Positions 46,259-55,644 of a stretch of DNA of 64,000 nt are shown here, piece after piece. The position numbers were made by a program, and so were the translations under genes. The notes beneath the pieces are model-generated. The model worked only from the letters and a program-made list of their open reading frames with translations. It was not told where the DNA came from and did not search any database. The DNA is from Allorhizobium ampelinum S4 (GTDB lineage: Bacteria; Pseudomonadota; Alphaproteobacteria; Rhizobiales; Rhizobiaceae). The first letter of the stretch is position 1, and each line of letters begins with the position of its first letter. The stretch spans positions 2,421,001 to 2,485,000 of the forward strand of contig NC_011989.1 in NCBI RefSeq assembly GCF_000016285.1, in the 5' to 3' direction.

Positions 46259-47313
46259 GTTTCCTCAGGATCGCAGCGGTCAGCAAGAGTTTCGCTGCCA
46301 ATACCGTCGTCAAGGAATTCGATCTCCCGGTGAATAAAGGCGAGTTCATCTCCTTCCTGGGACCGTCCGGCTGCGGCAAGACAACCGTTCTGCGCATGGT
46401 GGCCGGGTTTGAAACGCCCTCCTCCGGCTCGATTGTCATCGACGGACAGGATGTAACGAAACTGCCGCCCAATCGCCGCCGGATCGGCATGGTCTTCCAG
46501 GCCTATGCGCTGTTTCCCAATATGAATGTGTTCGACAACGTCGCCTTCGGCCTGAAGATCGCCAAAAAGCCCAAAGCGGAAATCCATAGCCGGGTGATGG
46601 AAATGCTGAAGCTGATCCATCTCGATCATCTGGCCGAGCGCTATCCCTACCAGATGTCCGGCGGCCAGCAGCAGCGCGTCGCGCTGGCCCGGGCGCTGGC
46701 GCCAAAGCCGCAGGTTTTGCTACTGGACGAGCCGCTATCGGCGCTGGATGCCAAGATCCGCGTCTCGCTACGCGAAGAAATCCGCCAGATCCAGCGCCAG
46801 CTCGGTATCACCACCGTGTTCGTGACCCATGACCAGGAAGAGGCTCTGTCGATTTCCGACCGGATCGTGGTGATGAACGGCGGACGCGCCGACCAGATCG
46901 GTACACCCTCCGAGATCTACAATCATCCCCAGACCCGATTCGTCGCCTCCTTCGTCGGCACGCTCAACCTGATCGAAGCGAAAGTGACGGACACATCGAG
47001 CAATACGATCCTGATCGGCGACCAGCAGATCAGCCTGAAAAAGCCGCTGGGCAAGGCCAATGGCGAAACCGTCACCGTGGCGCTGCGCCCGGAAGCCGGA
47101 TCGCCTGCCGAAGGCGCCAAGGGGGATGTTCGGATCAGCGGCAAAGTTACCTCAAGCCATTTTCTCGGCTCGGTGATCCGCACCCGGCTGGATGTCGGCG
47201 GCGCCACGCTGTCCTTCGACATGTTCAACGATCCGGGCGTTACGCCGGCAGTGATTGGCGAAACTGTCACCCTGAAATTTGCAGGTGACGATCTGATGGT
47301 GGTGGCGGATTGA
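46255..47313 (+). CDS. ABC transporter ATP-binding protein (PotA/FbpC type)
   Basis: 352-residue ATPase subunit. Walker A is GPSGCGKTT, the signature is MSGGQQQRVALARAL, Walker B is LLLDEPLSALDAK, and the switch is VTHDQEEAL. A C-terminal TOBE domain (about 265-345) is typical of the CUT2/PotA and FbpC subgroups. It completes the four-gene importer. Confidence 0.93.
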   Translation: MSFLRIAAVSKSFAANTVVKEFDLPVNKGEFISFLGPSGCGKTTVLRMVAGFETPSSGSIVIDGQDVTKLPPNRRRIGMVFQAYALFPNMNVFDNVAFGLKIAKKPKAEIHSRVMEMLKLIHLDHLAERYPYQMSGGQQQRVALARALAPKPQVLLLDEPLSALDAKIRVSLREEIRQIQRQLGITTVFVTHDQEEALSISDRIVVMNGGRADQIGTPSEIYNHPQTRFVASFVGTLNLIEAKVTDTSSNTILIGDQQISLKKPLGKANGETVTVALRPEAGSPAEGAKGDVRISGKVTSSHFLGSVIRTRLDVGGATLSFDMFNDPGVTPAVIGETVTLKFAGDDLMVVAD

Positions 47314-47452
47314 TGATCTTTCCGCACCATACCCAGAATTGACAGAGCGCAAAAATCCACTCGTGAATTGAATTTAAACATGCTAATTCATGTGTTTACG
47401 CATTATCAATAGAAATCAAATATAAAGCCTCATCACGTAGGAGGCATCTTAA

Positions 47453-49180
47453 ATGGGACTGTTGTCGTTTGGCTTCGGTGCGGACAATAAAGGCGTTTTG
47501 GAAGCCGTCAATCGGTCCCAGGCCATTATTGAATTTGACCTCAATGGCAATATCCTTGATGCGAATGAAAATTTCTGCAAAGCGATCGGCTATAAAAGAT
47601 CGGAGATCGTCGGAAAGCACCACCGGATTTTTGTCGATCCCGAAGACGTGAAAAATCCAGCCTATGCAGAGTTCTGGGCGAAACTCGGCTCCGGTCAGTT
47701 CGATCAAGGGCAGTACAAACGATTGACCAAGACCGGGGAATCGATCTGGATCGAAGCCTGTTACAATCCGGTTTTTCGGGGCAAAAAGCCCTACAAGGTC
47801 GTGAAAATCGCAACCGACATAACGGCTGCGAAGACCAAAACCATGGACAGTGACGGCAAGATTGATGCGCTGATGCGCTCTCAAGCCGTCATTGAATTCA
47901 CGCCAACCGGCCAGATTCTCACAGCCAACGAGAATTTCTGCAAAACATTGGGCTATAGCTTAAGCGAAATCGTCGGCAAGCATCATTCGATGTTCTGCGA
48001 ACCCGCCTATGCTGCCTCGCCTGAATACAAGCAATTCTGGCGCAGCCTCGCTGCGGCCGAATATCAGAGCAACGAATTTCTGCGCATCGGCAACGGTGGA
48101 AAACACGTTCATATTCAAGCCACCTACAATCCAATTTTCGATGAAAAGGGGAAAGTCATTAAGGTTGTGAAATTCGCAACCGATGTGACTGGCCGCGTCA
48201 AAGCCATCGACGCCATCGCTGCCGGTCTGGAACGTCTTTCAAACTGCAATATCCGCATGACAATCGACGAACCGTTCATTCCGACCTTCGACCACCTGCG
48301 CAAACACTTCAACATGTCGATCAGCAAGTTTCAGGAGACACTTGTACAGGTGCTGACGGAAACGGCATCCGTGGCCGCCAACAGCCGGGAAGTCCAGGAA
48401 AGCTCCACGAGTCTCGCCCAACGCTCTGAACAACAGGCCGCCGCACTTGAGCAAACCTCAGCCGCATTGGAGGACATTACCACCGTCGTTAATCAATCCA
48501 GTGCGAGCACCAAGAACACCAGAGATCTGGTGCGTGATGCGCGCCAGGCAGCGACCGAATCCGTGAAAGTCGTCAACTCGACGGTGGACGCGATGAGCCG
48601 CATCGAGGGTGCTTCGCAGGAAATCAGCAACATCATCAGCGTCATCGATGAAATCGCCTTCCAGACCAATCTCCTGGCCTTGAACGCGGGCGTGGAGGCC
48701 GCCCGTGCTGGCGAAAGCGGCAAGGGCTTTGCTGTCGTGGCACAAGAAGTGCGCGAACTGGCCCAGCGTTCCGCCAAGGCCGCCAAGGAAATCTCGGAGC
48801 TGATCGGCAAATCCAGCAATGAAGTAAAAGACGGTGTACGTTTGGTCGGGGAAACAGGCAGTGCTCTGAACCGGATCGAATCCTTCGTTCAGTCCATCGA
48901 TGACAATATCGAGGCCATTGCCACAGCCGCAATAAAGCAATCCACCAGCCTTGGCGAAATCAGTTCCGCAGTGAATGCGCTGGATCAGATGACGCAAAAG
49001 AACGCCGGCATGGTCAATACGATCAACACCATCAGCGACGCGCTTTCCAGCGGCGCTGCCAAGCTGACAGAACTGGCCAGCCGGTTCCAGCTGAACAGAC
49101 GATCAACGATCCGTGGGCCGGGAAGCAACGCTGCAATGCGCGTCGACAGCAGGCGGGACAGCAACCGCAACGCGGCCTGA
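47453..49180 (+). CDS. Soluble methyl-accepting chemotaxis protein with two PAS domains
   Basis: 575-residue chemoreceptor with no membrane segment. Two PAS domains (about 14-120 and 136-242) share the repeat [26 protein letters not shown] and probably hold a cofactor or sense redox. A HAMP-like piece (about 245-300) and the canonical signalling hairpin ([16 protein letters not shown] at about 400) follow. Energy or oxygen sensing is a common role for such receptors (inferred). TAGGAGG precedes the ATG. Confidence 0.93.
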   Translation: MGLLSFGFGADNKGVLEAVNRSQAIIEFDLNGNILDANENFCKAIGYKRSEIVGKHHRIFVDPEDVKNPAYAEFWAKLGSGQFDQGQYKRLTKTGESIWIEACYNPVFRGKKPYKVVKIATDITAAKTKTMDSDGKIDALMRSQAVIEFTPTGQILTANENFCKTLGYSLSEIVGKHHSMFCEPAYAASPEYKQFWRSLAAAEYQSNEFLRIGNGGKHVHIQATYNPIFDEKGKVIKVVKFATDVTGRVKAIDAIAAGLERLSNCNIRMTIDEPFIPTFDHLRKHFNMSISKFQETLVQVLTETASVAANSREVQESSTSLAQRSEQQAAALEQTSAALEDITTVVNQSSASTKNTRDLVRDARQAATESVKVVNSTVDAMSRIEGASQEISNIISVIDEIAFQTNLLALNAGVEAARAGESGKGFAVVAQEVRELAQRSAKAAKEISELIGKSSNEVKDGVRLVGETGSALNRIESFVQSIDDNIEAIATAAIKQSTSLGEISSAVNALDQMTQKNAGMVNTINTISDALSSGAAKLTELASRFQLNRRSTIRGPGSNAAMRVDSRRDSNRNAA

Positions 49181-49334
49181 CTGAGAGCCTTTTGAGGCAG
49201 CACCACCTTTCAGCAACACATTGGCGAAAACATCGGCAGTGTGTTTCGTTTTCGGCATTTTTATTTTGCGGTCCGTGAGGCGATAGGCCAATTTTCGCGC
49301 ATCTTCCAAGCTGCGGCTGAACGAAAGAGTGCCT

Positions 49335-50228
49335 ATGTCTGCCAAGCCAGCCTTGACCACCCCTGCCCTGGCCATCATCGACACGATCAGCGATCCGGGA
49401 AAAAGCGACCGCAGCAACGAGGACAGACTGGGCTATAATGAGCAAGCCGCTTTCGTGCTCGACGGCGCAACCGGGCTGGGCGATGTCCAGTTCATGGACG
49501 GTTACGGTTCCGACGCTGCCTGGATCGCCCAGTTTGCGGCAAAGCGGCTGACCACGGAACTAACCTGCGACACCAATGTCACCGAGGTGATCCGCGCCAT
49601 CGCTTTCGACGCCCATGAGCTTTTTACCGCAGCCGCAGGTGACCAGCCCCGCTATGCTTGGCCGCTGGCGGCTCTTGCCGCCTTGCGGGTAACGCCTGAT
49701 GGCGCAGAATTCATTGGCCTTGGCGATAGCGTGCTCTACCTTCTGCATGACGATGGCCGGGTGGAAACCCATATGGCCCTGCCGGATGCATTTGAGCGTG
49801 AACAGCAAGCCGCCCGCGCCCATGTGGAGCGGGCGGGCGGCATCGGTGCAAGCGGCATGGCCCACACAAGCGACATCGAAACATTGGAAAATTTACGCAG
49901 CAAACGCGAACAGCAAAACACGCCCGGTGGCAGTGTCTGGTCTCTGGGTCTCATACCCGATACCGCCGATCATCTGGTTCGTACAGCCCTGACCATCGAG
50001 ACCGGCGCCACCGCCCTGATCTGCTCGGATGGGCTGGCCGATCTCGTCAGCCTCTACCAGGCCTATGATCCTGCCGGTCTGGTCAAACGCGCCGCAACCG
50101 CCGGATTGAAGGCCCTGGTCACCGAATTGCGGCATCTGGAACGCGAGGTCGATCCAGACGGGCTACAATTTCCACGTTTCAAGCAAAGCGACGACACGAC
50201 GGCGATCCTCTGCCGGATCGATCGTTAA
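49335..50228 (+). CDS. PP2C-like protein serine/threonine phosphatase
   Basis: 297-residue metal-dependent phosphatase. The PP2C motifs can be followed in order: SNEDRLG, VLDGATGLGD, GLGDSVLYLL, CSDGLADLV and DDTTAILC, with the metal-binding aspartates kept. The usual DGxGG is DGATG, as in the shorter bacterial branch. GAAAGAG precedes ATG 49335; GTG 49329 is an alternative. The partner kinase is not nearby. Confidence 0.85.
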   Translation: MSAKPALTTPALAIIDTISDPGKSDRSNEDRLGYNEQAAFVLDGATGLGDVQFMDGYGSDAAWIAQFAAKRLTTELTCDTNVTEVIRAIAFDAHELFTAAAGDQPRYAWPLAALAALRVTPDGAEFIGLGDSVLYLLHDDGRVETHMALPDAFEREQQAARAHVERAGGIGASGMAHTSDIETLENLRSKREQQNTPGGSVWSLGLIPDTADHLVRTALTIETGATALICSDGLADLVSLYQAYDPAGLVKRAATAGLKALVTELRHLEREVDPDGLQFPRFKQSDDTTAILCRIDR

Positions 50229-50230
50229 GC

Positions 50231-51289
50231 TTAGTCTAATATCTCTCTCAGAGCCCCAAGCAGCCGGTCGCATTCGGCATCCGTGCCGATGCTGATGCGT
50301 AGAAAATCACCGATCCGTGGCTTTTGAAAATTGCGCACCAGCACGGATTTTTGCCGCAGCGCCAATGTGAGATCCGCACCACTCCGCTCCGAATGTCGCG
50401 CAAACACAAAATTGGCAGAGGATGGCAGGACCTCGAAGCCCAAACCCTGAAGGCCAAGGGAAAGACGCTCCCGGCTGGCGACGACCAGATCGCGGTGACG
50501 CTCGAACCATTCCCGGTCTTCCCAGGAGGCAACGGCCCCAGCAAGCGCCAGCCGGTCGAGCGGATAGGAATTGAAACTATCCTTGACCCGCTCCAAGGCC
50601 TCGATCAGCGCCCGTTGTCCGACAGCAAAACCAACCCGCAATCCGGCAAGGCCCCGCGATTTCGAAAAGGTCTGAACCACCAGCAGGTTCGGATAGGTTT
50701 TGACCAGCGGAATGGCGCTGTCCGCACCGAAATCCACATAAGCCTCATCAATCACTACGACCTGGTCGGGATGGTCGCGCACGAGAGTTTCAATCTCCGA
50801 AAGCGATAGGACAATACCCGTCGGCGCATTGGGATTGGGCAGGATGATCGCACCACACGGCTGCCGGTAATCCTCAATCCGCACTCGCATGGCATCGTCC
50901 AAGGCAACCTCCCGGAAATCGATACCATAGAGCCGACAATAGGTTGGGTAGAAACTATAGCTGACATCCGGAAACAGCAGCGGCTTATCGTGATTCAACA
51001 GGGCCTGAAACGTGTGCGCCAAGACCTCATCGGAACCATTACCGACAAACACCTCGCCCGGGTCGAGATTGTGGCTCTTGGCAATCGCGTGGCGCAGCGG
51101 CAGACCGGTCGGGTCGGGATAAAGCCGAAGCGTGTCATCCACCGCGTCTCGCATCGCGGCAATCGCATGCGGCGAAGGACCGTAAGGGCTTTCATTGGTG
51201 TTCAGCTTGACCAGATCGCTGATGGCGGGTTGTTCGCCCGCCACATAAGGCGTCAGGGATTGAACGATCGGGCTCCAGAATCTGCTCAT
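50231..51289 (-). CDS. hisC: Histidinol-phosphate aminotransferase HisC
   Basis: PLP enzyme of histidine synthesis (imidazole-acetol phosphate to histidinol phosphate). The 352-residue fold type I protein has [11 protein letters not shown], the pyridine loop GNGSDEV, NPNAPTG, and the PLP lysine in [14 protein letters not shown]. It is not in a his operon, and rhizobia often have several HisC paralogues that also act on tyrosine or phenylalanine. ATG 51289 gives the family start; the longer frame is unsupported. It converges with the PP2C gene with a 2-nt gap. Confidence 0.93.
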   Translation of the reverse strand: MSRFWSPIVQSLTPYVAGEQPAISDLVKLNTNESPYGPSPHAIAAMRDAVDDTLRLYPDPTGLPLRHAIAKSHNLDPGEVFVGNGSDEVLAHTFQALLNHDKPLLFPDVSYSFYPTYCRLYGIDFREVALDDAMRVRIEDYRQPCGAIILPNPNAPTGIVLSLSEIETLVRDHPDQVVVIDEAYVDFGADSAIPLVKTYPNLLVVQTFSKSRGLAGLRVGFAVGQRALIEALERVKDSFNSYPLDRLALAGAVASWEDREWFERHRDLVVASRERLSLGLQGLGFEVLPSSANFVFARHSERSGADLTLALRQKSVLVRNFQKPRIGDFLRISIGTDAECDRLLGALREILD

Positions 51290-51519
51290 GGAAATTCTCC
51301 ACGGATGGGAGGAAGAATAGAGTGCGGCGGCAATCAATTTTCATTTTTGATATCTCAGGCGGAGATTGATGCCAAGGCACCGGAGATGCTCATGCATCAT
51401 ACCGCTTTCGGCATTGCCGCCGGTTCGAATGCCGCAAGAAAAACACTATTCACCAGGTTCAATGGCGACTGCGCTCACAGCCCAAAAGCTTAAGCCAAAA
51501 TGATCCCCTCTCGCGGGGT

Positions 51520-51549
51520 TTGACTTTTTTTGATAGTATGTCTTATATA
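51520..51549 (+). promoter_or_regulatory. Candidate sigma-70 promoter of the luxR gene
   Basis: TTGACT (51520-51525) as -35 and TATATA (51544-51549) as -10, with 18-bp spacing, about 50 bp before the translation start. No lux-box-like 18-20-bp dyad was found nearby. Confidence 0.5.
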
Positions 51550-51575
51550 ATCTTCATACAAAACAAGTAATATAA

Positions 51576-51594
51576 ACCCATTAAAAAATGGGGG
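51576..51594 (+). promoter_or_regulatory. Small hairpin masking the luxR ribosome binding site
   Basis: CCCATT (51577-51582) pairs with AATGGG (51587-51592) across an AAAA loop. The right arm takes up part of GGGGG (51590-51594), the Shine-Dalgarno of the start at 51600. Only six pairs, so it is a weak, possibly temperature-sensitive lock. Confidence 0.45.
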
Positions 51595-51599
51595 TAGCC

Positions 51600-52343
51600 A
51601 TGACTAAAGACATGACATCGCCAAACCTTGATAAAACACTATCATTTCTATCTCAAATAAAGCAAACAGACACAGTCAAAAATCTTGTAGATTTAACAAA
51701 ACATGCGACAAGCCGATACGGTGTTAAAAATATCGTTCTAGGATTTCCACCAGAAATCGGAATGCTACCCAGCCAGCAAATGCAGGGTATTTTACTTGCA
51801 GACTGGCCTGACGAATGGTCGCATCTTTATTTTCGCGACAACCTGGCATTTCAAGACCCTGCCATCCGACACATCGTCAGTTCGGAACCCTCCTTTGTCT
51901 GGTCGGATTTTTCCAAAACATTACCCATAAGCCGTGACGAAAAATGGCTGATGGATCAGGCCAAGGAGTTTTTTGTCAGCAATGGCTTCACCCTGCCCAT
52001 CCTATCCTTGGATGGACGCCGCGCTGGCGTCACATTCGCCGGCAGCGACATCGATGATTCACCCCAGGCAAGAACCGGCATGGCGCTGATCGCAAGCCTC
52101 GTCTTCGCACGCGCGCTAGAACTATATGGCGCAAACCAGAAACAGACCACTCGACTGACCCCGAGGGAACGGGAAGTCATCGGCTGGATTGCCAATGGCA
52201 AGACGGATTGGGAAATCAGCGTGATTTTCGGAGTCTCCGAAAAGGCCGTGACCAAGCATGTTGGCAATATCATGATGAAACTCGGCGCCGTCAGCAGATC
52301 ACACGCCATTGCAGAAGCCTTCCGGCAAAAATTGATATGCTGA
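51600..52343 (+). CDS. Orphan LuxR-family quorum-sensing regulator
   Basis: 247 residues. The N-terminal autoinducer-binding domain keeps all six residues that line the acyl-homoserine-lactone pocket of TraR/LuxR (Trp73, Tyr77, Asp86, Pro87, Trp101 and Gly129), with the same spacings as TraR. The C-terminal GerE helix-turn-helix (about 178-235, LTPREREVIGWIANGK and VTKHVGNIMMKLG) binds DNA. No luxI synthase lies in the window, so it must respond to signals made elsewhere or by other cells. The spacer is AT-rich, unlike the core genes. Confidence 0.93.
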   Translation: MTKDMTSPNLDKTLSFLSQIKQTDTVKNLVDLTKHATSRYGVKNIVLGFPPEIGMLPSQQMQGILLADWPDEWSHLYFRDNLAFQDPAIRHIVSSEPSFVWSDFSKTLPISRDEKWLMDQAKEFFVSNGFTLPILSLDGRRAGVTFAGSDIDDSPQARTGMALIASLVFARALELYGANQKQTTRLTPREREVIGWIANGKTDWEISVIFGVSEKAVTKHVGNIMMKLGAVSRSHAIAEAFRQKLIC

Positions 52344-52657
52344 AATCTGTCAAGGTGGCTTTTCCTCTACTACGTGGATTTCAAATTTTTTGTAATATTT
52401 AAAATTTTCAATACTTACGCCAAAATCAACCGTTCAAATGATTAAAACGCTGATTAAAAAATTCCACCTAAGTTTTTCAACACATAAAATACCGATAATT
52501 GATTAGCAAGCTCAAAAAATAAACACAATTTACAATATTACGTCTTAAAATAAGACGGACAGCCGACAATATTCTCTCATTTTTTGACCATCGATCATAT
52601 TGTAAAACACAGATCGAAACATGAGATAATTTCCGCTGTAATGTATTGAGATAGCCA
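52344..52657. other. AT-rich spacer between luxR and XRE genes
   Basis: Carries a 7-bp palindrome CGTCTTA-AAA-TAAGACG at 52541-52557. No supported open frame. Confidence 0.45.
52541..52557. promoter_or_regulatory. Palindrome upstream of the XRE gene
   Basis: CGTCTTA and TAAGACG are exact reverse complements separated by AAA, about 100 bp before the XRE start. It is a candidate operator for that regulator or a small hairpin. Confidence 0.4.
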
Positions 52658-53062
52658 ATGACATTGCTCAAAAAAACACCAGACGTGCACGATTATAACA
52701 TTCTGGCGGGTGAACGTTTGAAAAGCGCCCGCAAGAATAAAGGGATGAGCCAAGCCGACGTTGCAAGAAAACTGGGCGTGACATTCCAACAGCTGCATAA
52801 ATATGAAAAAGGCATCAACGGCATGAGCGCCAGCAGACTTGCCGCTGCAGCCACTCTCTTGGGAATGGACCCCGATTTTTTCTATACAGCCGATAGTGCC
52901 GTGGCACCGTCCAAGGATACCTCAAGCGAGCTGACAGATCTGGTGAAAGCGACATCGCGTTCAGACGCGCTTGAACTCAACACATGTTTCGCCAGCATTA
53001 AAAACTCCAATACACGCAAAATCATTATTTCCATTATCGAGCAGATTGCATCTGCCCGTTAG
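52658..53062 (+). CDS. XRE-family helix-turn-helix regulator
   Basis: 134 residues. The N-terminal HTH (about 16-70) reads AGERLKSARKNKGMSQADVARKLGVTFQQLHKYEKGINGMSASRLAAAATLLG, closely patterned on the rhizobial regulators of the PraR type. The C-terminal half is variable. It lies next to the orphan luxR, which fits a quorum or surface-adaptation role; this is inference. The flanks are AT-rich. Confidence 0.88.
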   Translation: MTLLKKTPDVHDYNILAGERLKSARKNKGMSQADVARKLGVTFQQLHKYEKGINGMSASRLAAAATLLGMDPDFFYTADSAVAPSKDTSSELTDLVKATSRSDALELNTCFASIKNSNTRKIIISIIEQIASAR

Positions 53063-53402
53063 AGCTAGTCCGGCACGGCGGCAAAGTCCGCGCACCTCCA
53101 AGCTCCTTAAGCCGGTAAAATACCAGGCCTAACCTCTCCATAATCCCCATCACCTGCGATCACAGGCCTGAATTTTGATGGCAGCGCCGAGGCCTGAGCA
53201 CCGTCCATTTTCTGGTCCATCGCTTGGGCAAAGCAGCCCCCTTCCCACGAAATTGCAGTATCAAAAATTTCAACCAAATATATCGATCAAAATTTGAACA
53301 GTATTTTCCTGAATATGGAAATTAATTGATCAAATAACGAATTAGTTCATATCAGTTTTACAATATAACTAATTCTAGTCTTTTGTAATCGAGGTATTTC
53401 AG
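53063..53402. other. AT-rich spacer upstream of the acyltransferase gene
   Basis: The last 64 bp before the start contain a 9-bp inverted repeat GAATTAGTT (53339-53347) and AACTAATTC (53367-53375), separated by 19 bp. No supported open frame. Confidence 0.4.
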
Positions 53403-54572
53403 ATGAAGTCGATTGGTTCTGTCTTGGATGAGCATCGAGGCATCGGTCCGGGATTTGATTTTCTGCGAATTTTCCTGGCAGTCATGGTTTTACTCGACCA
53501 TTCGTTCCTGATTGCCGAAGGTGAAAAACATCAGTTTTCGCAGCCCGGAATCACGGTCTTGCAGGCTGCTATCCTGCCAATGTTTTTTGCGCTGAGCGGC
53601 TTTCTGATTACCGGCAGCGCCATCCGCCTTCGCCTGAAGGACTTCCTGCTCAATCGCGGCATCAGGATCGTGCCCGCTCTTGCGGTCGACATTGTGTTTG
53701 CTGCCCTGATCCTCGGTCCACTGTTTACCACGGTCAGCCTGTCGGCCTATTTTCAGTCCTATGAATTCTGGGCCTATTTCGCCAATATATTTGGCGTTAT
53801 CCATTATGTCCTACCGGGCGTCTTCGAGCACAATCCGTTTCCATCGACCGTGAACGGATCTTTGTGGACCGTTCCCTATGAGATCGGTTGCTATGCCATC
53901 ATGTCTGCGCTGATCATTTTTGGCTTTCTAAAGCGCCCTATGATGGCACTGGTGGCGACGGCATGTGTCGCCGTGATCATCATCGCCCTGAAGGTCGAAA
54001 ACATCAGCCCCTCGAGCCTGGGCGGTCTTTTTGCACCCGAAAGCTCCGGCTACACCCTGCTTAACCACTTTATCGGCCTGCGCGGCCTGATGCTCTATGT
54101 CAATTTCATGCTGGGATCTGTGTTCTTCCTGTTCCGCCGCTTCATTCCGAAACACTGGGTGCTGGCGGCAATCTCCTGCATCGTGCCGATTGCCATCTCT
54201 TTCGCTCTTCCTGACGTCAGCGGCAGTACGCTCTGCACCATTTTTGCGCCAATGCTGGTCTATCTCACCGTCTATGTCGGAATGGTGCGCATTCCACCCA
54301 TCCCGATCTACCATCGGGGAGATTATTCCTACGGGATCTATCTCTATGGATATCCCTTTCAGCAGGCCCTGGTGAACCTGTTTCCGAAGCTGACATCCCC
54401 ATGGCTGCACTTTGCCATATCCCTTCCCATCGCAACCGTAATTGCCATGGGGTCGTGGCATTTCATTGAAAAACCGATCCTGCGGCTAAGGAAGAAATTC
54501 AGCTTTACGGCCCAGAAGGGTGAGGAGAAGGAAGTTTTGCCACAGGCTGCTGCCGTTACACGATCAGCGTGA
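53403..54572 (+). CDS. Acyltransferase-3 family membrane protein
   Basis: 389-residue integral membrane O-acyltransferase (OafA/NodX-type) with about ten helices. The conserved GPGFDFLRIFLAVMVLLDHSFLI block (about 19-41) holds the catalytic His and Arg. Such enzymes acetylate surface polysaccharide or lipid-linked sugars from acetyl-CoA. It follows an AT-rich spacer and stands next to the LuxR and XRE genes, so surface modification under their control is possible but not shown. Confidence 0.88.
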   Translation: MKSIGSVLDEHRGIGPGFDFLRIFLAVMVLLDHSFLIAEGEKHQFSQPGITVLQAAILPMFFALSGFLITGSAIRLRLKDFLLNRGIRIVPALAVDIVFAALILGPLFTTVSLSAYFQSYEFWAYFANIFGVIHYVLPGVFEHNPFPSTVNGSLWTVPYEIGCYAIMSALIIFGFLKRPMMALVATACVAVIIIALKVENISPSSLGGLFAPESSGYTLLNHFIGLRGLMLYVNFMLGSVFFLFRRFIPKHWVLAAISCIVPIAISFALPDVSGSTLCTIFAPMLVYLTVYVGMVRIPPIPIYHRGDYSYGIYLYGYPFQQALVNLFPKLTSPWLHFAISLPIATVIAMGSWHFIEKPILRLRKKFSFTAQKGEEKEVLPQAAAVTRSA

Positions 54573-54579
54573 CATAAAA

Positions 54580-54612
54580 GCATTTCTGCGATCCACCCCA
54601 TCGCAGAAATGC
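54580..54612. terminator. Terminator between the acyltransferase and GNAT genes
   Basis: A 13-bp perfect stem GCATTTCTGCGAT/ATCGCAGAAATGC with a 7-nt loop. T residues follow in the leftward direction, so it clearly serves the convergent GNAT gene and probably both. Confidence 0.85.
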
Positions 54613-54616
54613 ACCC

Positions 54617-55099
54617 TCAAACAGGCTTATGCGCATCAGCCTCGATACGATACACCTTGCAAATCGTCACTTCTGAAGAGCGATAGGTCCGAAAACCCAT
54701 TGCCTCATAGTAAGCCAAGCCTGCTTCGTTATCGGCACCAATCGCGGCTTCAATATTATCCAACGGAAAACTCTTTGCGGCCTGCAATGTTGCGCGGAAC
54801 AGGGCCGAACCAATGCCTCTTCTGGCCGCAAGCGGACTGATATGCGTGCCGATGATGCCCCACCCCTCTGGCGTGCCATAGGGATTATCCACAGTCGCAA
54901 ATCGTAGTGACTGAAAGCCGAAAATACGGCCCTCATCATCCTGCGCGACTGAGCACTCGATACGGTCCTTGTGCTCAATATAGTTCGCCAGCACCAATTG
55001 CGGATCACCAGCACTTTTGCGCAAGCCTGCTGCAAAAATCTCGTTCAGGGCATCGCTCATCCCTTGTGCATCAAGAGAGGTCGAAGGTCTGATTAACAT
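54617..55099 (-). CDS. GNAT-family N-acetyltransferase
   Basis: 160-residue acetyl-CoA-dependent transferase with the typical motif A ISPLAARRGIGSALFRATLQ (acetyl-CoA loop) and a C-terminal GLAYYEAMGFR block. The substrate is unknown. ATG 55099 gives the normal family start; no clear Shine-Dalgarno is seen. Confidence 0.88.
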   Translation of the reverse strand: MLIRPSTSLDAQGMSDALNEIFAAGLRKSAGDPQLVLANYIEHKDRIECSVAQDDEGRIFGFQSLRFATVDNPYGTPEGWGIIGTHISPLAARRGIGSALFRATLQAAKSFPLDNIEAAIGADNEAGLAYYEAMGFRTYRSSEVTICKVYRIEADAHKPV

Positions 55100-55185
55100 T
55101 GTCAACTGTTCTCCAAATATCACAGGGACACAACAATACTGCTTCTACCTTTGGAGCCAAGCTGCAACCACACGGCAAGATCAAA

Positions 55186-55566
55186 TCAAGCTTGGGTTTC
55201 AACCAGATTTGGGTCCTGCTCATCCAGCGTGGTCAAAAGCTCCGAGAGCAATGTACGGCTTTGCACCAGCTTATCGACACGCTGGTCAACAAGCGCAACA
55301 TGCTGGCGCAGGATTGACCGAAGCTCGTCGCAAGGCTCAAACTCAGCGCGGGCATCAAGGGCGCATGGCAAAAACTGCAAAATCACAGGAAGCGTCATGC
55401 CGGCAGCCCCAAGCAGCTTGATGCGCTCGATAACATTTTTCTCCGCTTGCCCATAGTCGCGATATCCGCTGGCCGTTCGTGTGGGTGTCAACAACCCTTC
55501 CGCCTCGTAATAACGCAGCATGCGTATGCTCGTGCCCGTCTGCCGGGCAAATTCGCCAATTTTCAT
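55186..55566 (-). CDS. MerR-family transcriptional regulator
   Basis: 126-residue regulator. The N-terminal winged helix MKIGEFARQTGTSIRMLRYYEAEGLLTP is canonical, followed by a dimerising coiled coil. There is no cysteine pair of the mercury or redox type, and the effector is unknown. It is divergent from an aminotransferase gene, and a perfect 6-bp dyad sits in the promoter between them. AGGA precedes ATG 55566. Confidence 0.9.
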   Translation of the reverse strand: MKIGEFARQTGTSIRMLRYYEAEGLLTPTRTASGYRDYGQAEKNVIERIKLLGAAGMTLPVILQFLPCALDARAEFEPCDELRSILRQHVALVDQRVDKLVQSRTLLSELLTTLDEQDPNLVETQA

Positions 55567-55574
55567 AAATCCTC

Positions 55575-55606
55575 TTGACCCTGACAGTGCTGTCACAGTG
55601 TAGAGC
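55575..55606 (+). promoter_or_regulatory. Candidate MerR-type promoter with long spacer
   Basis: TTGACC (55575-55580) followed about 20 bp later by TAGAGC (55601-55606). The spacer holds the perfect dyad TGACAG-TG-CTGTCA (55582-55595). A -35/-10 spacing lengthened to 19-20 bp with a central dyad is the hallmark of promoters that MerR proteins activate by DNA distortion. Confidence 0.65.
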
Positions 55607-55644
55607 CAATGCTCACTAATGTGAACCCACACAGGAGCATCACC

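Larger units (their letters stand above)
51290..51599. other. AT-rich leader and promoter region of the luxR gene
   Basis: Contains the promoter and SD-pairing hairpin described separately. The left part upstream of hisC has no supported open frame. Confidence 0.45.
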
